Positions 35,270-45,937 of a stretch of DNA of 64,000 nt are shown here, in pieces. Made by a program: the position numbers and the translations under genes. The notes beneath the pieces are model-generated. The model had not been told where the DNA came from, did not search any database, and saw only the letters and a list, made by a program, of their open reading frames with translations. How positions within the stretch are numbered: the first letter of the stretch is position 1; every line of letters starts with the position of its first letter. The DNA is from Scylla paramamosain (Eukaryota; Arthropoda; Malacostraca; Decapoda; Portunidae), in contig NC_087190.1 in assembly GCF_035594125.1 (NCBI RefSeq), forward strand, positions 10,169,104 through 10,233,103, given 5' to 3'.

Positions 35270-36400
35270 GAATTCAACAAAGTATTTCTTTTTTGTTACA
35301 GGGATTTCTAGCACTAGTTCTGCATGTTCCCACAGAGCTCAGTTGAGAGTTGTTCCACATTTTGAGCACACTAGTATCAGTTTTAATACTATCAGCATAC
35401 TGAAGTGGTAACAAGTCGGCAGTAGTGCCGGGGTCAACTTGGAACACTAGATCTTTACCACCAACAATCATTCAACATTTAATCAGCTTCAAATCTAGGC
35501 CTGTTTTCACCATACTTTTCCACTCTTCCTCTGAGGAGGATTTAGTTTCTTCGTCCAGTGTGTGTGTATTCTGGGAACTTTCTTAGTATTCACCTTCCCT
35601 ACTGTTTTCTTCTGACACTCTGAGGCAAAAGTGATTGGCTCCATTACACTTCCTACACGTCTGTCCCTAAGCAGGGCATGGTTCTTTCCGTAACACGTGC
35701 ATAAATCCACAGACCTTGCATTTGCATTTTTCAGCATGATTCTTGTCAGTAATACTCAACTGGTAAACTTTTTCAGGCTTTAGCACTGTTACATATATCT
35801 GCACTTTCTGCTGCTTGGCACAAGTCAACACACTGAGTACAAGTCAGTTTCCTAATCTTTAGTAACTCTTGTCAGGCAACAGGGTCGAGAATCCCAATAA
35901 CAGTTCTGTCACGTAGCACCAAGTCTAGGCATTTGTCACAATAACTGCACGTTTTTATCAGCACATGCAGATCACTGTAAAAGTTTTTTAAACTTCCTTC
36001 TTCCTCTTGGCAGTGACAATTAAAGATGAACTGCTCTTAGGTTTTGTCCTCCTCTCCAACTGCATAAACCTTGAGTTTGGCAAAAATCTCTGCTGTGGTT
36101 CTTTCTTCATAGGGAGTGTCAAAGTGAAATCCCTCATAGATCCTCATAGCGTCGTTGCCCAGGTTATTCTCCAGCAATGCTATCTGGTAGGCATGAGACT
36201 TGTGTGTCAGGTTGGACAGGATACTGTAGTTGAGCCACCTCTTTTGAAGAGCTTCCAGCTTGCCACTGGGTTTGAGCCAAGTGTGAGAGGAGGAGGGAGA
36301 GTGATCTTCGGGGCAGCTATTGTAAGTCAGCCTGCTTCGGGAGACAATAATAGCAGACAGGAACTGGTCAGTGTGGTGCTCTTCTGAGGTGACAGTAACA
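35270..36400 (-). pseudogene. Gypsy gag with zinc knuckle and protease, broken
   Basis: Gag begins near 36386 and reads through A-L-L-E-N-N-L-G-N-D-A-M-R-I-Y, F-D-T-P-Y-E-E-R-T, then F-Y-S-D-L-H-V-L-I-K-T-C and L-R-D-R-T-V-I-G-I-L-D. This is the capsid C-terminal pattern of Gypsy elements. A Cys-rich knuckle, C-K-C-K-V-C-G, is near 35720-35700. The protease has V-D-P-G-T-T-A-D-L-L-P-L (35450-35410), where D-[ST]-G is expected, so the active site is altered. Several stops and shifts are present. Confidence 0.8.
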
Positions 36401-36412
36401 CCACTGCCACCA

Positions 36413-36960
36413 TGTCAAGTTACTTGTGCTATGTAACTTGGTGTTGATTTGGACCCATAGCTCAATATCAGGACAAGGATAAAGAGAGGCTAGATGGCTG
36501 TGCTGGTCCAGAAAAGACTGATGCTTTATTCTCCATAGTGAAGCATATAGGTTCAGTTATCACTTTGAAACAGTCACTTGATACAAAGAACAAATCCATG
36601 AAACCAATTCATGACATTATAAAAAGACTAGATTTGTCTTAAATGAATACTGCATAACAAAACTAATATTGCAAAATCACTAATGCCTTCCAAAATATAT
36701 TTCACAATTGAGTAGTACATGGTCTGCCACCCAATGTGAATCATGACTCCATTACCCAGGATAAGGTTATCATTGCATCAAAGTAAAACTTTGATTGAAA
36801 ATATGATTTGCTTAATGTTTCAAAACTCCCATACAAACCAGTGGAAAAAAAAAAAATACATTACATCTACAATAATATTAATGAGTACCTGGTCTCTTGT
36901 ATATCACCATAATGTCATACTGATTTGACAAGATCAAATTAACTTGGCCCACACTATATG
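36413..36960. other. possible Gypsy LTR region, unpaired
   Basis: Follows the presumed primer-binding region and would be the 5' LTR of the - strand element. Its partner was not identified left of 32414. No gene seen. Confidence 0.3.
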
Positions 36961-37440
36961 AAATTAATACTGCAATAGTAATCACATTTTTTGTGTAATA
37001 TAAGATAAATCAAAGAAATTCATTAGGAACAAAAAATATTCTTTGGTAAACTAATTAGAACTATGAGTAAATCAAAGTCCTTTGGTATACAGTAATAGAA
37101 ACTAAATTAAACAATCATTTGGTATAAAGGGGTAAATATTAATAAACACTAAATAATAAACACTATAATAATTTAATCAATACTGCAATATTAATTATAT
37201 TCTTTGGTGTAATATAAACCAAATTGAACAAATTCATTAGTATACAGTAATAGGAGCTAAAGAAAACATTCTTTGGTAAACAGTAATTAAAAGTAAATTT
37301 TAAATAATTTGGTATACTGTAATAAAAACTAAACTAAAAAATCATTTGGTATACAGAGATAAATACTAATAAACACTAACTAATAAATACTGTAATAAAT
37401 GAATTTATAAATAAGTAAATAACAAATAACTAAATACTAG
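36960..37440. repeat. degenerate AT-rich minisatellite, about 36 bp unit
   Basis: At least seven recurrences of (A)TTTGGTATACAGTAATA or close variants, each followed by an A-rich stretch with ACTAAA and often AATCA. Examples start near 37081, 37118, 37204, 37240, 37272, 37309 and 37346. Spacing is mostly 33-38 bases. The rest is AT-rich filler with TAATAAACACTAA phrases. Confidence 0.75.
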
Positions 37441-37559
37441 TACTATGATAAATACTAAATAGAGGGTTACAAAGTCAAATCATCATTGACATCCATGGCA
37501 CTGATGTACCACCCCCTTGAAAATTTTAATTTCCCATACATACTTTTTGCATCACCATT

Positions 37560-38140
37560 AAAAAATAAACAAGGCAAACAAAAAGTGGCACATTGAAAAA
37601 AGTAATGCTGCAACTGGGACCTCAAAAGCCATCACATTGTTGACCTAGGGTGCATGACAGTACTACATTACCTATCATATCTAAATATTTTCATATATGT
37701 CTGAATAATTTGTCCTTACTCAAATTGTTAAACGAATGTATGAATGTAAATCCAGAAAACTAGTATCTCCAGCACCTGAATACCCAATACTCAGGTAACA
37801 GCATTGTCAGGGACCAGTAGTAGGGCCATTCCGAAACAAACAATTTAAAGAAATAGTTTTTGAAGACTATTGTATTAAAACAAGTAGTGTTAATCAAGGA
37901 GTAATAATAAGACCTAATCTTATATAACATGTAATAAATATAATCACATATTATGATGACTCTGATAGTGTGATTGTGTATAAACATTAAAAATATGAGT
38001 TGTATATATATGTTAATTTTTCAGCTGATGCAAGGTTTAGCAAGGGCTATCATGACATTTCATGTTATTCATACATATATGAAAACATCTAGATATGATA
38101 GATAATCATGCACCCTTGACCCCTCCTATGATGAAAAAAG
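37560..38140. mobile_element. inverted-repeat element (MITE- or foldback-like)
   Basis: Sequence at about 37648-37705 (GGGTGCATGA, CTATCATATCTA, TTTTCATATATGT) recurs inverted at about 38060-38113. Weaker similarity extends outward to about 37570 and 38140 (GCTGCA with an AAAAAAG run). The centre of roughly 350 bases has no coding capacity. Target duplications were not identified. Confidence 0.6.
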
Positions 38141-38414
38141 CTGCACCACTATACTGCAAAAATAAGACTGTACAACACTGAGACCCAATTAGTTTCCTGG
38201 GACTATAATATTACATCAGTAAACAAGTATCTGTAGTACATAACATTCCTTTCAATAGAGTGTATAATGTATCAAGTGTTACCAAAATGTAGATGATGGC
38301 TAGATCATCCATTTGTTTGTGCACAAACACCCACTTATATACCTAATCAGCTCTTATAATGAATTACTTTTCCATAAATTGAAAATATAGTATTCACATA
38401 GTTTTGTATTATTT

Positions 38415-38456
38415 ATGGTGGATATTCAGTCATTCAGGTGACTGAATATCCACCAT
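38415..38456. repeat. perfect 18-bp hairpin with 6-base loop
   Basis: ATGGTGGATATTCAGTCA at 38415-38432 is followed by the loop TTCAGG and its exact reverse complement at 38439-38456. It sits at the 3' edge of the Tnp2-like coding remnant. There is no T-run after the stem on either strand, so it is not a typical terminator. Confidence 0.93.
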
Positions 38457-39500
38457 GACTGTACAGACTTATCCTCAATGAGAAACAAACACCTTAACAA
38501 TTGATAATAACACCTCAAATGGCACAAACTACTTTTCAGAAGTCTTGATCCAATCATTACATCTAGATGCAGGAGATGCATTGGATCCAGCACAAATTGA
38601 ATTACCATACCATTGTTCAAAATGTCAAAGGAGAGGCAGATATATGATGATCACTATAATTTTCTCCAATGAAATCATCAGCTCTCAACGTTGCATTTAT
38701 TTCTGGAAATGTCATGCTCTTCAGATATTCATCATGCTGTGTACAGCATTCATATCCTGAGTATGCCTTATGAGAAACAATGCACTTAAGGAACTGTCCT
38801 GCAGGAGCACCACATATAAAACAATGAACCTTAATAAAATAAGTTTTCTCAAGAAACATGTATTCATTTTTTTATCTCCTGTAAATCTGCAATTAATTTC
38901 TTCTGATAATCTTGAGTATTTGTTGGTTTCTAATCTCAAGAAAAAATGCCTACTACATATACATCAGATAGTGCTTTTATCTCATCACAAAACAGAACAA
39001 GGAGTGGCCAAAATTGTTTATTGGAATTTTTGTGGAGAGGTATTCCATCACAATTAATTTTCATTAACAAAGTAAATAGAAGATTAGATATGACTGTTTC
39101 TGAAGCCAAGTTAAGGAACTGCTGAAGAGCATTCTTTAATCCAAAGTGGTATTACTCTCCACCGCATGCTTTATCCATCTTATGGGATATGCTTGCAGGA
39201 GTTCTGCATAATGTATGAGATCAGTAGGCAGCTTAGAATCATAATGCTCACTTAAGATGCACAGATCTTTCAATGCGACATGACTGATATTATGATTAAT
39301 AGCCCAGTTACAAAGTAAGTCTTGAGTACTTCTTTCTTTTTCATCATCAGTACTTTTTCCTCTAATCCATCATTCTCTACATCAGAAGTACTATTTTCTT
39401 GCTCTAGTTCATCATCTCTCTCTCTCACAAATTCTATCATCTACTGTATCATTATTTTCTATTTGAGAATCACTTTCTGAAGAACTGCCATTAGTTTCCA
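38457..39500 (-). pseudogene. Tnp2-like transposase remnant (EnSpm/CACTA-like)
   Basis: On - the blocks run in order, with frame changes. First N-W-A-I-N-H-N-I-S-H-V-A-L-K-D-L with L-P-T-D-L-I-H-Y (39300-39200), then Y-H-F-G-L-K-N-A-L-Q-Q-F-L (39150), D-G-I-P-L-H-K-N-S-N-K-Q-F-W-P-L-L (39040-38990) and V-H-C-F-I-C-G-A-P-A-G-Q-F-L-K-C-I (38820-38770). Next comes Y-E-C-C-T-Q-H-D-E-Y, M-T-F-P-E-I-N-A-T-L-R-A-D-D and S-P-L-T-F-L-N-N-G-M-V with F-V-L-D-P-M-H-L-L-H-L-D-V-M (38600-38550). This series is typical of large transposase-like proteins scattered through arthropod genomes and related to plant Tnp2. An acidic Ser/Glu-rich segment precedes it (39490-39340). The protein is broken many times. 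Its exact superfamily is less certain than its identity as a transposase. Confidence 0.7.
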
Positions 39501-40130
39501 TTGTATCAGCAGTCTGCTGCAATTTTAAGCTTTTGTTGCAGTGTTAAGTGCTGCCAGTACTATCACCATCACATTTGTCTGAAAATTTATCATTCATATG
39601 CACGCTGCTGACACTTTTATATTCAGCCACCTTGCATTTAGACCTATGTTGCAAAGACCATCAATTAGTCATTGTCCTGTTTCATAAAATAATTTTGGAG
39701 CAAATACTAGCTATACAAAAACTCACCAAAAATTTCTAGATAAATAAACCAAAATGTCTTACACTGACATTCACAAGAGAAATTTTGGCACTCACAACAT
39801 GGAAGAAGTTTCTGATTAATGTCTTGGATCACTTGCAAAAGAGCTGGAGCAACTTGGAATTCAACCTGGATATAGTTCCTGCGCTTCCACACTCTCAGGC
39901 ATGTTTTACCATTTATGCAATACATTTCACTCTAATGTAGAACAGACTCATAAATTATCTTATTCAAGGTATACAAACCTGAGTACATTGATATACTATA
40001 CTATCATTTGGAAATAATAAGGGAGGTATTGATATTTTTAAATCTTACCATGTTACATTGTGTTATGGTTACCTTATGTTAAGGTTAAAGTTGTTTTGGT
40101 TAGGTTAGGCTACTTGTTGGGTAAAGTAGA
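39501..40130. other. sequence upstream of the Tnp2-like remnant
   Basis: May hold the N-terminal part of the same transposon. A 72-codon Cys-rich frame on - (39925-39707: C-C-E-C, C-E-C-Q-C) could be a zinc-finger remnant but is unassigned. Nothing else recognised. Confidence 0.35.
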
Positions 40131-40330
40131 GTTTTTTTTGTATTCTTTTACTCTTTTACCACTCTGAACATGGCTTTTACCATTCTCATCAAATAGAGCT
40201 TCTCATTCTGAGTGTACATCCACTGCAAATGATTTATAATGCTGACAGCAATTTTTAAAATGTATTTTTTGGGGGAAAGCAAAGTTAGGTTAGCTTAGTT
40301 TGGTTAGGTTAGGTTAGATTAGGGGTAATA
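40080..40330 (+). repeat. GGTTAGGTTA-rich (TTAGG-like) cluster, left arm
   Basis: Contains TTGGTTAGGTTAGGC (40100) and GGTTAGGTTAGGTTAGATTA (about 40300). The sequence between (about 40135-40260), with CTCTTTTACC, TTCTCATCAAATAGA and TTATAATGCTGACA, recurs inverted at about 41930-42050. It is a dispersed inverted family, not a pure telomere array. Confidence 0.75.
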
Positions 40331-40479
40331 TAGAAATAAACTTAGCCTACTATTTTTGAGGCAATGACTATTTATTTCTGTTATTTCTGGGCAATACATA
40401 ATGCTTTTTCAAATCAAGATTTTTTTTTTTTTTGTCAGAAACCACAAAAAAATGTCTTCTTTTAATTTTGAAATTAGCT

Positions 40480-40520
40480 GGCCATAACCTAACCTAACCC
40501 CTACCTAACTTAACCCCAGA
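40480..40520 (-). repeat. CCTAA-type run, opposite orientation
   Basis: CATAACCTAACCTAACCCC followed by TACCTAACTTAACCCC. This is the same TTAGG-like motif on the other strand, facing the cluster at 40080-40330. Confidence 0.7.
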
Positions 40521-40674
40521 AATAAATATTCATTGTCTCAGAATTGTAAACTGATCTAGCCACAGCAGACAGCACAGTGCCTGCAGCCGTGAGGCCAGGC
40601 AGTGAGGGGAGGGTACCGTGTGAAGATTTGTCAGTTCATTAACCTTTTACCTTGTTTTTTCTTTTGCATTAACA

Positions 40675-40783
40675 AGTTTCCAGAAGTTGATATATATTGC
40701 ATGATATTCTACAACCATAATTCTATCTGACATGTATTAACCTTGGGAGAAGACACTAATGTTATCTCCATATTATTGTAGAT
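40675..40783. repeat. dispersed repeat copy 2 (partner at 6908-7022)
   Basis: Same orientation as the copy at 6908, with CAGAAGTTGATATATATTGC, AATTCTATCTGACATGTA and AGAAGACACTAATGTTATCT. It is followed at once by another GGTTAGGTTAGC stretch (40790-40870). Confidence 0.8.
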
Positions 40784-41299
40784 TAATTTGGTTAGGTTAG
40801 CTTGGTTGGGTTTGATCAGTTAGGTTAGGTTATTTTGGTTAGATTAAGTTAGTTTTGTTAGATTGGATTAGGTAGTGGTGCTGGTTGGCAGCCATGACTA
40901 GCAGCAGCTAGTCCTCTCAGGGGAACATTACCAGTGAGTGTTACTGCTGTGTTACTTATTTGTGAGGACCAAACTATTTTTTCTGGTAGATTTTGGTGTT
41001 TTGTCTACTTTTTGTTTTTACTGCAAATCATTAGTTTCTGAGGATGGTTAGGGGGTCTGTGGGGTAAAAAATAAAAACTAATGATTTGAAGGAAAAACAA
41101 CAAGCAGATTAATTCAAAACAGGCCAAAAGCTACCAGAAAAAACAATTATGTCCAGAATAGACAGGCTGGTGAAAGAGTAAAATTTTACTAGGTTATCTG
41201 TACACAATATGGAAAGCAAGCCTCATTAGCTGTGAAAGTACAGCTACATATGTGTATGATTTATGTATATTGATGCAAGAAAATTACTTTGATTGGCCC

Positions 41300-41760
<461 letters not shown>

Positions 41761-42055
41761 AGTATATATATATTATAAAATGATAAATTTTTACTCTTTC
41801 ATCAGTCTCTCTATTCCAGAATAAACTATTTTTTTTCTGGTAGTGTTTGGCCTGTTTTGATTTAATCTACTGACCTAACCAAACTAATCTTGCTTCCCCA
41901 AAACACAAATCATTTGAAAAATTGTTGTCAGCATTATAAATAATTTAGGGTGTATATTTAGGATTCAAATTACTCAGAACACAGTCTATCTGATGAGAAG
42001 GTTAAGAAAAGACAAGTTCAGACTGATGAAAGAGTAAAATAATATTGATAACTCA

Positions 42056-42249
42056 GCCTTGGGCTGTTGTTACACAGTTAATGCTCATATACAAAGTAGT
42101 TTGCACACTGTCAATACTAGCCTCCATGACAAAATGACCTAAACATCACTAACCAAATGGTCACAACAGTCAACACAATAACAAGTCACTATTTTGACCT
42201 CCCCCAAGTATATCTTGTTTTTACTTAACTATCAGTACGTATTTTTTTT
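42056..42249. other. spacer, nothing recognised
   Basis: Short region between the inverted-repeat cluster and the nested LINEs. Confidence 0.35.
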
Positions 42250-42459
42250 ATTTATTTATTTTTATTTATTTTTTTTATTAAGGAGGGACACTGGCCAAGG
42301 GCAACAAAAATTCAATTAAAAAAAAAGCCCACTGAGATGCCAGTCCCAGAAAAAGGTCCAAAGCAGTAGTCAAAAATTGAAGGATAAGTGTCTTGAAACC
42401 TCCCTCTTGAAGTAATTCAAGTCATAGTTAGTGGAAATACAGAAGCAGGAACTCCAGAG

Positions 42460-45400
42460 TTTTTTCTTTTTTTTTTTATGTAAGAAGGACACTGGCCAAG
42501 GGCAACAAAAATCCAACAAAAAAACATGCCCACTGAAATGCCAGTCCCATAAAAGGGTCAAAGCAGTGGTCAAAAATTGATGAATAAGTGTCTTGAAACC
42601 TCCCTCTTGAAGGAATTCAAATCATAGGAAGGTGGAAATACAGAAGCAGGCAGGGAGTTCCAGAGTTTACCAGAGAAAGGGATGAATGATTGAGAATACT
42701 GGTGAACTCTTGCGTTAGAGAGGTGGACAGAATAGGGGTGAGAGAAACAAGAAAGTCTTGTGCATCGAGGCCACGAGAGGAGGGGAGGCATGCAGTTAGC
42801 AAGATCAGAGGAGCAGTTAGCATGAAAATAGTGGTAGAAGACAGCTAGATATGCAACATTGCAGCAGTGAGAAAGAAGCTGAAGACAGTCAGTTAGAGGA
42901 GAGGAGTTGATGAGACGAAAAGCTTTTGATTCTACCCTGTCTAGAAAAGCAGTATGAATGGAACCCCCCAGACATGTGAAGCATACTCCATACATGGACA
43001 GATAAGGCCCTTGTACAGAGTTAGCAGCTGAGGGGGTGAGAAAAACTGGCGGAGACATCTCAGAATGCCTAACTTCATAGAAACTGTTTTAGTTAGAGAT
43101 AAGATGTGAAGTTTCCAGTTCAGATTATAAGTAAAGAACAGACCGAGGATGTTCAGTGTAGAAGAGAGGGACAGTTGAGTGTCATTGAAGAAGAGGGGAT
43201 AGTTGTCTGGAAGGTTGTGTCGAGTTGATAGATGGAGGAATTGAGTTGTTGAGGCATTGAACAATACCAAGTTTGCTCTGCCCCAATCAGAAATTTTAGA
43301 AAGATCAGAAGTCAAGCGTTCTGTGGCTTCCCTGCGTGAAATGTTTACCTCCTGAAGGGTTGGACGTCTATGAAAAAACGTGGAAAAGTGCAGGGTGGTA
43401 TCATCAGCGTAGGAGTGGGTAGGACAAGAAGTTTGGTTTAGAAGATCATTAATGAATAATAAGAAGAGAGTGGGTGACAGGACAGAACCCTGAGGAGCAC
43501 CACTGTTAATAGATTTAGGAGAAGAACAGTGACCATCTACCACAGCAGGAATAGAATGGTCAGAAAGGAAACTTGAGATGAAGTTACAGAGAGAAGGATA
43601 GAAACTGTAGGAGGGTAGTTTGGAAATCAAAGCTTTGTGCCAGACTCTATCAAAAGCTTTTGATATGTCCAAGGCAACAGCAAAAGTTTCACCAAAATCT
43701 CTAAAAGAGGATGACCAAGACTCAGTAAGGAAAGCCAGAAGATCACCAGTAGAGCGGCCTTGATGGAACCCATACTGGCGATCAGATAGAAAGTTGTGAA
43801 GTGATAGATGTTTAAGAATCTTCCTGTTGAGGATAGATTCAAAAACTTTAGATAGGCAGGAAATTAAAGCAATAGGACGGTAGTTTGAGGGATTAGAACG
43901 GTCACCCTTTTTAAGAACAGGTTGAATGTAGGCAAACTTCCAGCAAGAAGGAAAAGTAGATGTTGACAGACAGAGCTGAAAGAGTTTGACTAGGCAAGGT
44001 GCAAGCACGGAGGCACAGTTTCGGAGAACAATAGGAGGGACCCCATCAGGTCCATAAGCCTTCCGAGGGTTTAGGCCAGCGAGGGCATGGAAAACGTCAT
44101 TGCGAAGAATTTTAATAGGTGGCATGAAGTAGTCAGAGGGTGGAGGAGAGGGAGTAACAAGCCCAGAATCGCCCAAGGTAGAGTTTTTAGCAAAGGTTTG
44201 AGCGAAAAGTTCAGCTTTAGAAATAGATGTGATAGCAGTGGTGCCATCTGGTTGAAATAGAGGAGAGAAAGAAGAAGAAGCAAAGTTATTGGAGATATTT
44301 TTGGCTAGATGCCAGAAGTCATGAGGGGAGTTAGATCTTGAAAGGTTTTGACATTTTCTGTTAATGAAGGAGTTTTTGGCTAGTTGGAGAACAGACTTGG
44401 CATGGTTCCGGGCAGAAATATAAAGTGCATGAGATTCTGGTGATGGAAGGCTCAAGTACCTTTTATGGGCCACCTCTCTATCATGAATAGCATGAGAACA
44501 AGCTGTGTTAAACCAAGGTTTAGAAGGTTTAGGACAAGCACACAAAGACGGGTCTCTGACACGGAAGCAGTAGTCATTCCAAGGAAAATCAGCAAAATAC
44601 CTCCTCAGGTCCCCCCAACTAGCAGAGGCAAAACGCCAGAGGCACCTTCGCTTAGGGGGATCCTGAGGAGGGATTGGAGCGATAGGACAAAATAAAGATA
44701 TGAGATTGTGATCGGAGGAGCCCAACAGAGAAGAAAGGGTGACAGCATAAGCAGAAGGATTAGAGGTCAGGAAAAGGTCAAGAATGTTGGGCGTATCTAC
44801 AAGACAGTCAGGAATACGAGTAGGGTGTTGCACCAATTGCTCTAGGTCATGGAGGATAGCAAAGTTGTAGGCTAGTTCACCAGGATGGTCAGTGAAGGGA
44901 GAGGAAAGCCAGAGCTGGTGGTGAACATTGAAGTCTCCAAGAATGGAGATCTCTGCAAAAGGGAAGAGGGTCAGAATGTGCTCCACTTTGGAAGTTAAGT
45001 AGTCAAAGAATTTCTTATAGTCAGAGGAGTTGAGAGGTATACAGCACAGATAAATTTAGCATGAGAGTGACTCTGTAGTCGTAGCCAGATGGTGGAAAAC
45101 TCGGAAGATTCAAGAGCGTGGGCACGAGAGCAGGTTAAGTCATTGCGCACATAAACGCAGCATCCAGCTTTGGATTGAAAATGAGGATAGAGAAAGTAGG
45201 AGGGAACAGAAAAGAGGCTACTGTCAGTTGCCTCAGACACCTGAGTTTCAGTGAGGAAAAGATGAGGTTTAGAAGAGGAGAGGTGGTGTTCTACAGATTG
45301 AAAATTAGATCTTAGACCACAAATGTTGCAGAAATTAATGAAGAAAAAGTTGAGGGGGGTGTCAAGACACTTAGGGTTGTCGACAAAAAGGCAGTCCGAC

Positions 45401-45710
45401 CTGGGGACATTTATGGTCCCGTCCCCAGATGGGGACTCCGAGGCTGGTGTAGGAGTCGCCATGATGATTTTAAAATTTTTGAGTGAAGGGTGTGTGTGTG
45501 TTATTAGGTGCTTGTAGTTTTGTGTTGAGGAAAAGAGTTGTCTTTAGAGGGCAGGCTGTGACTGACCCCTTGTGTTGTGAGACACAAAGGGAAACGTTCA
45601 GTGAGGTCACAGCTGGGTTTAATGATAAGTTCACAGAACCCCCTGAACAGTGCTTTAGACCTCACTGGGAGTAATTATCATTTTGGCAGGTGTCTACTGC
45701 CTCCTCCTCT
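42460..45710 (-). mobile_element. family A Jockey-like LINE, near full length, nested copy
   Basis: About 3.25 kb from 5' GGAGGAGGCAGTAGACACCT (read on -, near 45705) to a T-run/poly-A end near 42475. It has one long coding region and a short tail containing TGGCCAAGGGCAACAAAAAT (as read on +). The 5' end agrees with the copies at 48130 and 54525, so it is probably complete. It is inserted into an older copy of its own family. Confidence 0.88.
42570..45462 (-). pseudogene. family A endonuclease/reverse transcriptase, two frameshifts
   Basis: The start is ATG at 45462 (M-A-T-P-T-P-A-S-E), about 240 bases inside the element. Endonuclease: [18 protein letters not shown], then after a small deletion near 45030, [10 protein letters not shown] and G-S-S-D-H-N-L-I. 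Linker: R-C-L-W-R-F-A and K-P-W-F-N-T-A. Reverse transcriptase: [40 protein letters not shown] and S-Y-A-D-D-T-T-L-H with both catalytic Asp. A second frameshift near 42962 separates the last 130 codons. The full protein would be roughly 950-960 residues with no separate gag-like ORF seen upstream. Confidence 0.9.
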
Positions 45711-45937
45711 CATGCTAGAGGAAGAGATGAATGATTGAGAATACTGGTTAACTCTTGCATTACAAAGGTGGACAGAATAGGGATGAGAGAAAGAAGAAAG
45801 TCTTGTGCAGTGAGGTCATGGGAGAAGGAGAGGCATGCAGTTACCAAGATCAGAAGAGCAGTTAGCATGAAAATAGCGGTAAAAGACATCTAGAGATGCA
45901 ACATTGCAGTGATGAGAGAGAGGCTGAAGACAGTCAG

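Larger units (their letters stand above)
32414..36412 (-). mobile_element. Ty3/Gypsy LTR retrotransposon, internal region
   Basis: On - the order is a presumed primer-binding region (ATGGTGGCAGTGGTG, about 36412-36398), gag, zinc knuckle, protease, reverse transcriptase, RNase H and integrase, ending near 32417. This is the standard Gypsy gene order. No envelope-like gene follows the integrase. I could not pair two LTRs. Sequence to the right of 36412 begins TGTCAAG on +, compatible with the inner edge of one LTR. Confidence 0.88.

Noticed and set aside
40080..40870. Interstitial telomere array
   Set aside because: The GGTTAGG runs are short (two to four units), mixed with other sequence and in both orientations, so they are better explained as part of a dispersed repeat.
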